This document shows, one piece after another, positions 44,544-52,818 of a DNA stretch of 64,000 nt. The translations under genes and the position numbers were made by a program. This DNA comes from Cyclobacteriaceae bacterium. GTDB lineage: Bacteria; Bacteroidota; Bacteroidia; Cytophagales; Cyclobacteriaceae. The notes under the pieces were generated by a model. It had not been told where the DNA came from and searched no databases. It worked only from the letters and a program-made list of their open reading frames with translations. Location of the stretch: positions 186,001 to 250,000 of the forward strand of contig JANQKF010000013.1 in assembly GCA_028281285.1 (NCBI GenBank), written 5' to 3'. How positions within the stretch are numbered: position 1 is the first letter of the stretch; each line of letters starts with the position of its first letter.

Positions 44544-44882
44544 ATGAAAGGAACAAACTTGGGGGAGTTTGAGGAGCTTGTACTTCTCATTGTTCTCATC
44601 CTTCAGAAAGAGGCGTATGTGCTCAAGATCAGAGAAGAGGTTCTTGATCAGATTGGCAGAAGTGTAGCCATGGGAGCACTTCACTCTACACTCAGTAGAC
44701 TTGAAAAAAAAGGATTCTTAGAGTCGGTCATGGAAGGCGCAACCCAGGAACGTGGTGGCAGGAGAAAGCGAATCTATGAGCTGACTGCTCTGGGTAAGAC
44801 AGTACTCAAAGATGCCAATCAGCAAAGACAAATGCTCTGGAATCAGGTGCCAGACTATGCATTAAAATTCATCTATGTCTAA
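44544..44882 (+). CDS. PadR family transcriptional regulator
   Basis: A 112-residue winged-helix protein. It starts MKGTNLGEFEELVLLIVLILQKEAYVLKI; the wing and recognition region is IGRSVAMGALHSTLSRLEKKGFLES, and the C-terminal helix GKTVLKDANQQRQMLW is the PadR dimer helix. It likely represses itself and the overlapping permease gene (8-nt overlap). This PadR-plus-permease layout is common in Bacteroidota and probably senses membrane or drug stress. Confidence 0.9.
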   Translation: MKGTNLGEFEELVLLIVLILQKEAYVLKIREEVLDQIGRSVAMGALHSTLSRLEKKGFLESVMEGATQERGGRRKRIYELTALGKTVLKDANQQRQMLWNQVPDYALKFIYV

Positions 44883-47460
44883 AGGGGAAACATATTATTC
44901 AAGTATATCCCTACGACTCATTCGCTGGCTCTGTCGCAAGGAATTACAGGAAGAAATTGAAGGAAATCTCCTGGAATTCAGACTAGAACTACGTCAATCC
45001 GAAATCCGATTTTCTAGAATGAAATATTGGTTTCAGGTGCTTAACTACTTACGTCCTTCTACACTCAAAAAATTCAATCACTCAAAAAGAGGCAACATGT
45101 TCAATTTCAACCCAATCTTTACCATTCGCAGTCTTTTTAAGCAAGGAGTCAGTTCATTAATTAATATTCTGGGATTTGCCCTTGGCTTAGTCTGTGTACT
45201 ATTCTTATACTTCCATATTCAATCCGAGATCAGTTACGATGATTTTCACCAGGACAAAGATCAAATTTACCGTGCAATTAGAATTGCCGATCCTGATGGG
45301 GAAAGGTCAAAAGTCGGAGTTAGTTCAGGGCCGTATGCTCAAGCACTTTTAAATGATTTTCCCAATAGCATCAAATCTGCCGTTAGGGCAATGCCCAGTG
45401 ACGTGTTGGTCACTTTTGAGAACAAAAGTTTTATCGAAGAGCAGATAATTCTAGCCGATAGCAATTTCTTCTCTTTCTTTTCATATCCGTTAATCCGTGG
45501 AAATAGGAATCAGGTATTGAACGGCACTAATAATGTAGTTCTCGGCAAAGAAGCTGCTTATCGGTACTTCGGAGATGAGGATCCGATTGGCAAAATCATC
45601 AAAATCGATAACCAGACTGATTACATGGTTACGGGAGTAATGGATGAGTTCCCCTCACACAGTCATTTAGAGTTTAGCATGGTGATCAACATCAACGTCC
45701 TCAACCTTGGTGGTTGGTGGAACAACGGACTGATTACTTATGTGAAAATTGAGACACCGGAAGAAGCCAATTATGTCAATAGCCAATTGACCAATTTTAT
45801 GAATAAGTACTTTGGCGATGACTTTGAAGCAGGAGATTTTAGAATGGATCTCGAGCTTGAAGCACTTGGAGATGTCCATTTCAATAATGACATCATGTTC
45901 GATTTCGCTGCTCATGGTAACAAAAACACCATTTATATCCTGGGAGCCGTTGGTCTCGCGATTCTATTAATAGCGTGCTTCAACTATGTCAATCTGTCCA
46001 TAGCACAGTCGTTCAGAAGGGCAAAAGAAATAGCCGTCAGAAAAGTGCTGGGGGGAGAAAAAACCAGACTTATCCTTCAGTTTTTGGGTGAATCAATTAC
46101 CATCTTGCTCTTTGCAACAGGTATTGCTGTTGGATTGGCAATCCTGTTGAACCCTACGTTCAACAATTACTTCGAATTGGATGTCAGGTTTGATTGGCTT
46201 GACCCAAATCTGCTCATCTTTGGAGGAATTCTATTGGTAACCACTCTTTTGATAGCGGGTCTCTATCCTGCTCTCCTCCTCTCTTCCTTCGATGCATTGA
46301 AAGTCTTGAAGGGAAGCAAAGTGAGTTCCGGGAAAAACAGCATTATTCGCAAGTCACTGGTTGTGCTGCAATTCTTCATCTCTATCTTCATGATTTCAGC
46401 GACCTTGTTAATCTCCCAACAAATGAGCTATGTTCAGCAAAAAGATTTAGGCTTCGACAAAGAGGCGATAGTGCTCATTGATATCAACAATGGCACTATT
46501 CGAAGCAAGATCGATGTCTTTAAAAAATCATTCGAGGACGAGCCCGATATCATATCATTCACTTCGGTTGGTGGAGAGCCCGGAGGCTTTCACGATATCA
46601 CATTACTCACCTTACCAGAAAGCCCCGATAATCATAGGATCAACATCGGTTGGGGTGATGAAGATTATTTTGAAACTTTCGGAGTGAATATGGTTGCAGG
46701 CCGCTCGTTTGAGCAAAACCTTGAATCAGACCGACAACAAACTGCGGTACTAAATTTGAAAGCAGTTGAAATGTTAGGTTTTACACCAGAAGAAGTCCTT
46801 GAAAAGAAAGTCACGGTTTGGAACAACGAACTTCGGGTTATCGGTGTAAGTGACAATTATAATTTCAGTTCTTTGAAGCAAGAATTAGAACCGTTGATTA
46901 TTGTCAATGGATTGAGACATCGAAGGTTTGCGATTAAAATCAACGCTTCCAAACTATCAGCCGCCATGGAGACGATCTCAAAATCATGGGACGAATTCTC
47001 CCCCGATTACCCTATGCAATATGAATTCTTAGATGAATCAATCGCCAGGCTTTATGAAAGTGAGGCGAAGCAAAGCCGGGTTTTCTCGGCTTTTTCAACA
47101 ATTTCAATCTTTTTGGCGTGCATGGGTGTGTTTGGATTGGCCACCTATACTGCCCGCCAACGCCAAAAGGAACTGGGAATCCGTAAGGTGTTGGGGGCCA
47201 CCGCCAACCAAATCATTAACCTCCTTTCTAAAGAATTCATTTTGTTGATCTTGATCGCTTCAATCCTGGCAACTCCGGTCGCCTGGTACTTTATTGACAG
47301 TTGGCTGAATGAATTTGCTTATCAGATCAGTATATCGGGAAATTGGCTGGTTTTTGCGATTAGCACATTGGCTGTAGGAATTATTGCTTTTGTAACAATC
47401 GGATTGAAGACCTACAGAGCAGCTGTTTCAAATCCCACAGAAAGCATTAGGTATGAATAG
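44875..47460 (+). CDS. MacB/FtsX-type ABC transporter permease
   Basis: An 861-residue protein. It has an N-terminal prefix of about 75 residues (MSKGETYYSSISLRLIRWLCRKELQEEIEGNLLE, typical of PadR-linked permeases), then two MacB_PCD/FtsX units. The first helix is around 87-110 (GVSSLINILGFALGLVCVLFLYFH), and later helices are around 355-490 and 735-855. It should be an ABC permease for lipoprotein, drug or peptide traffic, but no ATP-binding protein gene is in the window. The partner ATPase is unknown. It overlaps padR, so the two are co-regulated. Confidence 0.88.
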   Translation: MSKGETYYSSISLRLIRWLCRKELQEEIEGNLLEFRLELRQSEIRFSRMKYWFQVLNYLRPSTLKKFNHSKRGNMFNFNPIFTIRSLFKQGVSSLINILGFALGLVCVLFLYFHIQSEISYDDFHQDKDQIYRAIRIADPDGERSKVGVSSGPYAQALLNDFPNSIKSAVRAMPSDVLVTFENKSFIEEQIILADSNFFSFFSYPLIRGNRNQVLNGTNNVVLGKEAAYRYFGDEDPIGKIIKIDNQTDYMVTGVMDEFPSHSHLEFSMVININVLNLGGWWNNGLITYVKIETPEEANYVNSQLTNFMNKYFGDDFEAGDFRMDLELEALGDVHFNNDIMFDFAAHGNKNTIYILGAVGLAILLIACFNYVNLSIAQSFRRAKEIAVRKVLGGEKTRLILQFLGESITILLFATGIAVGLAILLNPTFNNYFELDVRFDWLDPNLLIFGGILLVTTLLIAGLYPALLLSSFDALKVLKGSKVSSGKNSIIRKSLVVLQFFISIFMISATLLISQQMSYVQQKDLGFDKEAIVLIDINNGTIRSKIDVFKKSFEDEPDIISFTSVGGEPGGFHDITLLTLPESPDNHRINIGWGDEDYFETFGVNMVAGRSFEQNLESDRQQTAVLNLKAVEMLGFTPEEVLEKKVTVWNNELRVIGVSDNYNFSSLKQELEPLIIVNGLRHRRFAIKINASKLSAAMETISKSWDEFSPDYPMQYEFLDESIARLYESEAKQSRVFSAFSTISIFLACMGVFGLATYTARQRQKELGIRKVLGATANQIINLLSKEFILLILIASILATPVAWYFIDSWLNEFAYQISISGNWLVFAISTLAVGIIAFVTIGLKTYRAAVSNPTESIRYE

Positions 47461-47477
47461 ATGGAATTAGTCGGGCA

Positions 47478-47960
47478 TCAAATTTTCAGTTCAGTAGAAA
47501 GTTGATCGGAACATAGCGAGAAAAGTTCTCGCTGTGTTTGCCCTATCACCGGATGTATTTGGTCCGCCCCTATTTCCACCATTGGCTCCAAAACAAAGCG
47601 CCTGTTCTGAATTTCAGGGTGAGGAATTACCAAATCCTTCTCTTCGATGATTTCATCATTGAAATACAAAATATCGATATCGATGAGTCTTTCTCCCCAT
47701 TTTTCGATTCTCACACGTCCCATCTCCTTTTCGATGACCCCTATACGATTGACCAAAAATCTTGGAGACAAGTCTGTAACCACCTCCAAAACCTGATTCA
47801 AAAAATTCGGCTGGTCTTCCTTTCCCCATGCCTCCGTTTCGTAGATTGAAGACGCTCTACTAATAATTATACGATTGAAAGTCAGCAATTCCTGGGCACG
47901 TATCAAATTCTTTTCTCGGTCTCCCAAATTCGACCCCAATGATAGATAAATTCCTTGCAT
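47478..47960 (-). CDS. folK: 2-Amino-4-hydroxy-6-hydroxymethyldihydropteridine pyrophosphokinase
   Basis: The ATG at 47960 gives 160 residues (MQGIYLSLGSNLGDREKNL); the frame opens at 47993. Motifs are SLGSNLGDR, FLNQVLEV, RIEKWGERLIDIDILYFND (the Mg-binding DxD) and IPHPEIQNRRFVLEPMVEI. It transfers pyrophosphate from ATP in folate synthesis. It is divergent from bioB, with an 84-bp intergenic gap. A strong hairpin lies within its 3' end. Confidence 0.93.
   Translation of the reverse strand: MQGIYLSLGSNLGDREKNLIRAQELLTFNRIIISRASSIYETEAWGKEDQPNFLNQVLEVVTDLSPRFLVNRIGVIEKEMGRVRIEKWGERLIDIDILYFNDEIIEEKDLVIPHPEIQNRRFVLEPMVEIGADQIHPVIGQTQRELFSLCSDQLSTELKI
47510..47538. repeat. Near-perfect hairpin inside the 3' end of folK
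   Basis: Arms AACATAGCGAGAA (47510-47522) and TTCTCGCTGTGTT (47526-47538) pair at 12 of 13 positions with a 3-nt loop. No T-run follows on either strand. It lies 50 bp after the convergent permease stop and may act as a terminator or RNA-stability hairpin for one or both genes. Confidence 0.5.
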
Positions 47961-48044
47961 CGCCCGTAAATATAGTATTTGTGTTGAATCCATTGGAAGT
48001 ACAGCTCTTCCTCTTTATTTTGCCGTGCATTCAAAAAAGAATAG

Positions 48045-49148
48045 ATGAGCGAGATCAGGCACGACTGGACCAGGGAAGAAATTGTTGAAATCTACAATCG
48101 ACCCTTATTGGAATTAGTATATGAAGCAGCTTCCATTCATCGTCAATATCACAACTCTCGTGAAGTTCAAATCAGCACGTTGCTCTCCATAAAAACAGGA
48201 GGATGCCCTGAGGATTGTGCCTACTGTCCCCAAGCTGCAAGGTATCATACGGACATCGAAACCAATGATTTGATGACCTTAGATCAGGTCAAGGCTCAGG
48301 CACTGCGTGCAAAAGCTTCGGGCTCTTCCAGGGTATGTATGGGTGCAGCTTGGAGGAATGTTGAGGATGGCCCTGAGTTTGACCAGGTACTTGATATGGT
48401 TCGCACCATCAACAAGCTTGATATGGAGGTTTGTTGCACGTTGGGTATGCTTAGTGAAAATCAAGCCCAACGATTAGCCGAGGCAGGTTTATATGCCTAC
48501 AATCATAATCTCGATTCATCGGAAGAATATTATAAAGAAATCATTTCCTCCAGAGGCTTTGACGATCGTTTGAAAACCTTGGAAAATGTTAGGAAAACAA
48601 ATGTGACCGTCTGTAGCGGGGGCATTATTGGTATGGGTGAATCCATCGAAGATCGGGCGGGTATGTTAGTGGCTTTGGCCTCGCTTAGCCCACAACCCGA
48701 ATCTGTTCCTATTAATGCGCTTGTGGCAGTCGAGGGCACACCACTGGAAGAACAGGAAGTTGTTCCTATCTGGGATATGATAAGAATGGTAGCGGTAACT
48801 AGAATTGTCTTGCCTTCTACAACGGTTCGTTTGTCCGCAGGCCGTACTGAGATGAGCAAGGAAGGTCAGGCTTTCTGCTTTCTTGCTGGTGCAGGATCTA
48901 TATTTGCTGGCGACAAACTCCTGACCACCCCTAATCCGGATGTGAACGAGGATATGGACCTGTTCAATACGCTTGGTCTGATCCCGATGAAGCCCTATGC
49001 CAAGGGTACAAAGCCCGAAGCTTTGTCAGCAGAAGACATGACCCCCGAAGAAGGTTCCAAAACCAAATGGTCTAGGCCGGGTCATCGCATCGAGCGAAAT
49101 GTTGAGGCGACCAAGAAGGCCAACAAAAAAAGAAAGGAGGCACTATAG
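48045..49148 (+). CDS. bioB: Biotin synthase
   Basis: A 367-residue radical SAM enzyme that inserts sulfur into dethiobiotin. The SAM cluster ligands are in CPEDCAYC (about 54-61). Further motifs are GAAWRNVEDG, HNLDSSEEYY, CSGGIIGMGE, and VRLSAGRTEM. The C-terminal extension (about 50 residues after FAGDKLLTTPNPDVNED) is basic and lysine-rich (ATKKANKKRKEAL). It is the only biotin gene in the window. Its 3' end overlaps a terminator that serves the next gene on the minus strand. Confidence 0.96.
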   Translation: MSEIRHDWTREEIVEIYNRPLLELVYEAASIHRQYHNSREVQISTLLSIKTGGCPEDCAYCPQAARYHTDIETNDLMTLDQVKAQALRAKASGSSRVCMGAAWRNVEDGPEFDQVLDMVRTINKLDMEVCCTLGMLSENQAQRLAEAGLYAYNHNLDSSEEYYKEIISSRGFDDRLKTLENVRKTNVTVCSGGIIGMGESIEDRAGMLVALASLSPQPESVPINALVAVEGTPLEEQEVVPIWDMIRMVAVTRIVLPSTTVRLSAGRTEMSKEGQAFCFLAGAGSIFAGDKLLTTPNPDVNEDMDLFNTLGLIPMKPYAKGTKPEALSAEDMTPEEGSKTKWSRPGHRIERNVEATKKANKKRKEAL

Positions 49149-49153
49149 CCTCC
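49125..49153 (-). terminator. Terminator of the outer-membrane protein gene at 49160-49768
   Basis: GGAGGC (49136-49141) and GCCTCC (49148-49153) form a 6-bp stem; the loop holds the bioB stop codon. Minus-strand T's (49125-49131) follow after a short interruption. It overlaps the last codons of bioB. Confidence 0.6.
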
Positions 49154-49159
49154 AACTAT

Positions 49160-49768
49160 TTAGAAAGAGCTCTTTTTCTTTCTACTAATTAGTTTCAAAC
49201 CCACTGACAACACCAATTGAGTCTGTCTTTGATCGGTATTCAAAAAGCTACTGGCATTGGCGAAATTGCTGAGGTTACCCTCATACTTTAAATCGATGGC
49301 TAATAGATTCAATAAGTCCATCCCGACCCCGGCTTGGTAACCAACAGTAGTCGAATTATAATTCTCTTTAATATCATCTATTGTTCCTCCGATGTCTCGT
49401 TCGGCTTTGGTTAAGAAACTGAAGGTTGGACCAGCCTGAACCCTAAAAAAAAGCAACTTAAGTCCCAGTAATACAGGCATATCTATCTTATTAAAGTCCA
49501 GGTCTGCCTGCACATTATTCACGTTAATTGTCGAATTAGTATCAGAGAATAATAGTTCAGGCATCAAAAAAAATGGCCCCATTTTCAATCGAGCAAAAAT
49601 TCCGAATTGATAACCAAATTCAGCGTCACCTTCTTGAACATTCGCTATGTTCTCTTCAAGGCTTAAATTAGTTGAGATCAAGCTCACTCGGGGACCAAAA
49701 GCTCCTCCTTGTGCAAAAGTAATGTGTCCGATAAGTACCAAACACACGGTAAGTAGAATTCTTTTCAT
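49160..49768 (-). CDS. Outer-membrane beta-barrel protein (PorT-like), copy 1
   Basis: A 202-residue protein with a Sec signal (MKRILLTVCLVLIGHITFAQGG). It is followed by alternating strands (FGPRVSLIS, FGYQFGIFARLKMGPFFLMPELLFSD, VQAGPTFSFLTKAERD, VGYQAGVGMDLLNLLAIDLKYEGNLS), typical of small PorT-type barrels with about eight strands. It is a clear paralogue of the gene just upstream (50.4 kb). The tail RKKKSSF is basic. It has its own terminator; function unknown. Confidence 0.85.
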   Translation of the reverse strand: MKRILLTVCLVLIGHITFAQGGAFGPRVSLISTNLSLEENIANVQEGDAEFGYQFGIFARLKMGPFFLMPELLFSDTNSTINVNNVQADLDFNKIDMPVLLGLKLLFFRVQAGPTFSFLTKAERDIGGTIDDIKENYNSTTVGYQAGVGMDLLNLLAIDLKYEGNLSNFANASSFLNTDQRQTQLVLSVGLKLISRKKKSSF

Positions 49769-49835
49769 AAGCGTTTATTCATCGCTGTAAGTTAAAAAAT
49801 GTCAAGAATTCCGAACAATACCGTCCAATGGGTAT

Positions 49836-49859
49836 AAAAAAAGCCGCTCTAGGAGCGGC
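49836..49859 (-). terminator. Intrinsic terminator between the two OMP genes
   Basis: GCCGCTC (49843-49849) and GAGCGGC (49853-49859) form a perfect 7-bp GC-rich stem with a 3-nt loop. On the minus strand seven T's (49836-49842) follow. It ends the upstream OMP gene. Confidence 0.9.
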
Positions 49860-49881
49860 CCTTTCCGTTAGTTCGATATTT

Positions 49882-50472
49882 CTAAAATAACTTAAATCCT
49901 AGCGCAAATACAATTTGATTCTGTCTTTGATCAGAATTTATTCCTGCCGGAAGTGCATCAGCGAATGCACTCAGGTTACCCTCGTACTTCACATCGACCA
50001 CAAATTTCATCAGGTCAATTCCGATCCCCGCCTGATATCCAACCGTAGCACTTTTGTAGTTATCCTTCACATCCTGTGCCACCGCTCCAGGGTCTGTGCT
50101 CTCTGCTTTGGTAAGAAAACTAAATGACGGACCTGCCTGTAATCGTATAGGTCCAAGTTTATAGCCTACCATTATAGGGATATCAAATTTCCCAAATTCA
50201 AAATCAACTGCACCTCTTCCTGCAATATCCAGGACAGAACTGGTATTAGTCACCAACAATTCGGGCTGAATGTACAACCCTAAGAGCTTTGCCCTTAGAA
50301 ATACACCTACCTGATACCCGATCTCCGGGTCACCTTCAGTAACAGTAGCCAAAGGATCTTTGAGTTTGATTTCAGAGGAAATCAATGCTACTCTCGGACC
50401 AAAATTCACCTTCTGTGCCGTTACGCTACTCGCTACGAGAAGCAACAGGCCAACAATCATGAGTTTTTTCAT
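49882..50472 (-). CDS. Outer-membrane beta-barrel protein (PorT-like), copy 2
   Basis: A 196-residue protein with a Sec signal (MKKLMIVGLLLLVASSVTAQ). It is followed by the same barrel pattern as its neighbour (VNFGPRVALISSEIKL, IGYQVGVFLRAKLLGLYIQPELLVTN, IRLQAGPSFSFLTKAEST, VGYQAGIGIDLMKFVVDVKYEGNLS). Although adjacent and alike, the two are separated by a strong terminator, so they are expressed separately. It is likely an outer-membrane protein of unknown role. Confidence 0.87.
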   Translation of the reverse strand: MKKLMIVGLLLLVASSVTAQKVNFGPRVALISSEIKLKDPLATVTEGDPEIGYQVGVFLRAKLLGLYIQPELLVTNTSSVLDIAGRGAVDFEFGKFDIPIMVGYKLGPIRLQAGPSFSFLTKAESTDPGAVAQDVKDNYKSATVGYQAGIGIDLMKFVVDVKYEGNLSAFADALPAGINSDQRQNQIVFALGFKLF

Positions 50473-50501
50473 AAAAATCTAAAAATGTAGTTAGCTCTTA
50501 T

Positions 50502-51392
50502 TTAATGACCCTTTTGTAATAAGGTTAACCATGCTTTTTCCAGATCATTTTCATTCAGGTAGCGTTGAGCCAATTTATGTAAATGATTCTCAAGGGATTC
50601 AGCATCGTGTTGAAAACGTTTGAAAATCTCTTGTATTTCAGCAGTCTCCGAAAATGCTAAAACAGCTTCATTATCGGGTAATTCACTGATATTTCCTAAT
50701 CTACCCAAATTGTTGCCACTTAGCACTATACTATTGCGGATTGAATCAGGGATTTGATCCACGCCAACACCCAGGTTACGGTTTGGCTTCGGAAGCCTGA
50801 ATACTGCCTCTCCATTCGCCCTGGCATACCAATCACCTCCCATGCGACCTACCAGGTCTGTCTTATGAGGGTCTGGCTTACCATCTGCACCCAGCACTTC
50901 ATCCTTAATATGAGCAAGAATAATCTCGCAAATTACAAGGTTTCCCGCCCCTGGGCTTTCACCCAAGGAAATCACTTCCCTTAGTTTGCATTCGAAAGAA
51001 GCAAATGACTCACCTACCCTTGGTGGTCTGACCTTTTCGGACTCAATCTCCGTCAATCCTGCCTTAATAAACTCATTAACTCCTTTCGGATAAGCCGTGC
51101 TACTCAAAGACATCTGTTCGGCCACAGGATAGCTCACCATATTGATCACTATCTCTCCTGTGTCCATTACATTTTGGAGTGTGTGCTTCTTAGCCCCGTC
51201 TCTTGGCAACGCTGGAGATAATATTAGAGTGGGAGGATTGGAGCTAAAGACATTGAAAAAACTATAAGGAGCAAGATTCACATTCCCTTCATTGTCTACT
51301 GTGCTTGCCCAGGCAATAGGTCTGGGACCGATACACCCCAAGAGGTATCCATGCAAGTCTGGTTGTGCTATTTCCTTTGGGTCTATTCGCAT
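50502..51392 (-). CDS. Flavin reductase-like FMN-binding protein
   Basis: A 296-residue protein with the FMN-binding split barrel: GCIGPRPIAWASTVDNEGNVNLAPYSFFNVFSSNPPTLIL near the N-terminus, then VINMVSYPVAEQMSLSSTAYPKGVNEF, and a C-terminal helical extension of about 80 residues. It is cytoplasmic. The extension is typical of Bacteroidota homologues. It begins at the base after the fahA stop, so the two are made from one mRNA; a role in aromatic amino-acid breakdown is suggested by that alone. Confidence 0.86.
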   Translation of the reverse strand: MRIDPKEIAQPDLHGYLLGCIGPRPIAWASTVDNEGNVNLAPYSFFNVFSSNPPTLILSPALPRDGAKKHTLQNVMDTGEIVINMVSYPVAEQMSLSSTAYPKGVNEFIKAGLTEIESEKVRPPRVGESFASFECKLREVISLGESPGAGNLVICEIILAHIKDEVLGADGKPDPHKTDLVGRMGGDWYARANGEAVFRLPKPNRNLGVGVDQIPDSIRNSIVLSGNNLGRLGNISELPDNEAVLAFSETAEIQEIFKRFQHDAESLENHLHKLAQRYLNENDLEKAWLTLLQKGH

Positions 51393-52670
51393 CTAATCTT
51401 TGGCTGATAATACCTTGGCACTTACCTCTCCAAATCCTATGCGAACACCATCTTTCTCAGCATGTCCCCGCATAATCACCGTATCGCCATCTTGAATAAA
51501 TTTTCGTTCCGATCCATCATTCATGGCAATTGTATTCTTGCCTTGCCATGATAACTCCAACATGGATCCGTATGAATCAGGGGTAGGACCTGAGATGGTG
51601 CCGGAGGCATACATGTCTCCAACCTGAATATTACACCCATTCACCGAATGATGTGCCAATTGCTGATTCACGTTCCAATACATGTATTTAAAACTGGAAT
51701 TACAAACAATGGTCTCGTTCGAGTCCTCAGGAGCTATTCCTACCTGCAGACTGATATCAAAATTCTTTTCTCCCTCATATTTGAGGTATGACAACACTTC
51801 CGGGTCCTGCTTTGGCCCTTTCACTCTAAATGGTTCCAGGGCGTCCATGGTTACAATCCATGGTGAAATATGGGAAGCAAAATTCTTGGCTAGAAATGGT
51901 CCCAGTGGCACATATTCCCACTTCTGGATATCTCTTGCAGACCAATCATTGAACAAGACAAAACCAAAGATATGATCATCCGCCTCAGCTGTTGAAATGC
52001 TATTACCTAGTCCGTTTTCCTTACATGTGATAAAAGCCATTTCCAATTCAAAATCAAGAAGACGACATGGGCCATAGCTTGGAGATGCGGCATCATTTGC
52101 CTTGGTCTGGCCTTTAGGCCGGTGGAATGGAGTGCCGGAAACCACTATAGACGATGCTCGACCATGATAGCCAACCGGCAAATGTTTCCAGTTAGGCATT
52201 AATGCATTCTCCGGATCTCGAAACATGGAACCTACATTTCTGGCGTGTTCTTCCGAGGAATAAAAGTCCGTATAGTTTGGTACCTGAACAGGCATCAACA
52301 TTTCCACTTCATCCATTGGAATGAGTGCCAACTCACGTGCTGCTTTTCTATCCCGTAATTCTTTATTACCAGATTCCAAAAGTTCAGAAATTCTGTTGCG
52401 AACAGCTCTGGTTACATCTTTCCCAAGACCAATAAAGTCGTTGAGATACTTTTGATTGAATACACCTTGAGTTAATCCAAGTCCACTAAGGAATCCATTT
52501 TCATGTAGATAGGTCAAGTCAAGTACATAATTGCCTATGGCTACGCCAGCCCCGGCATCCATGTATTCGGTCCTAAAGATTCCAAAAGGCAAATTTTGGA
52601 TTGGAAAATCGGAGTTTTGAGGGACATCGACCCATGATTTCAACGAAGGGTCATTCGCTTTTATCTGCAT
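51393..52670 (-). CDS. fahA: Fumarylacetoacetase
   Basis: A 425-residue enzyme from the ATG at 52670 (MQIKANDPSLKSWVDVP); the frame opens at 52730. It has the FAH signature YTDFYSSEEHARNVGSMFRDPENALMPNWKHLPVGYHGRASS, metal ligands in EMAF and NDWSARDIQKWEYVPLGPFLAKNF, and the C-terminal SGTISGPTPDSYGSMLELSW. It cleaves fumarylacetoacetate, the last step of tyrosine/homogentisate breakdown. The other genes of that pathway are not in the window. Confidence 0.95.
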   Translation of the reverse strand: MQIKANDPSLKSWVDVPQNSDFPIQNLPFGIFRTEYMDAGAGVAIGNYVLDLTYLHENGFLSGLGLTQGVFNQKYLNDFIGLGKDVTRAVRNRISELLESGNKELRDRKAARELALIPMDEVEMLMPVQVPNYTDFYSSEEHARNVGSMFRDPENALMPNWKHLPVGYHGRASSIVVSGTPFHRPKGQTKANDAASPSYGPCRLLDFELEMAFITCKENGLGNSISTAEADDHIFGFVLFNDWSARDIQKWEYVPLGPFLAKNFASHISPWIVTMDALEPFRVKGPKQDPEVLSYLKYEGEKNFDISLQVGIAPEDSNETIVCNSSFKYMYWNVNQQLAHHSVNGCNIQVGDMYASGTISGPTPDSYGSMLELSWQGKNTIAMNDGSERKFIQDGDTVIMRGHAEKDGVRIGFGEVSAKVLSAKD

Positions 52671-52773
52671 TGAGTGAAAAATTAGATGCTCACCAAAGGT
52701 AAGCATCAACGCTCTAAATTTGTAGCGCAATTAAACTTTAAAGGCTGGGCATAGAACTTAGAACGAATAGTGA

Positions 52774-52809
52774 TATTTTTGCCCACTAATTTCGATTAAA
52801 CGTAGGAGG
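52774..52809 (+). promoter_or_regulatory. valS -7 element and strong ribosome binding site
   Basis: TATTTTTG at 52774-52781 matches TAnnTTTG perfectly. AGGAGG at 52804-52809 is a strong ribosome binding site, 9 bp before the ATG at 52819, unusually good for this phylum. No convincing -33 is visible. Confidence 0.5.
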
Positions 52810-52818
52810 ACCGCATTA

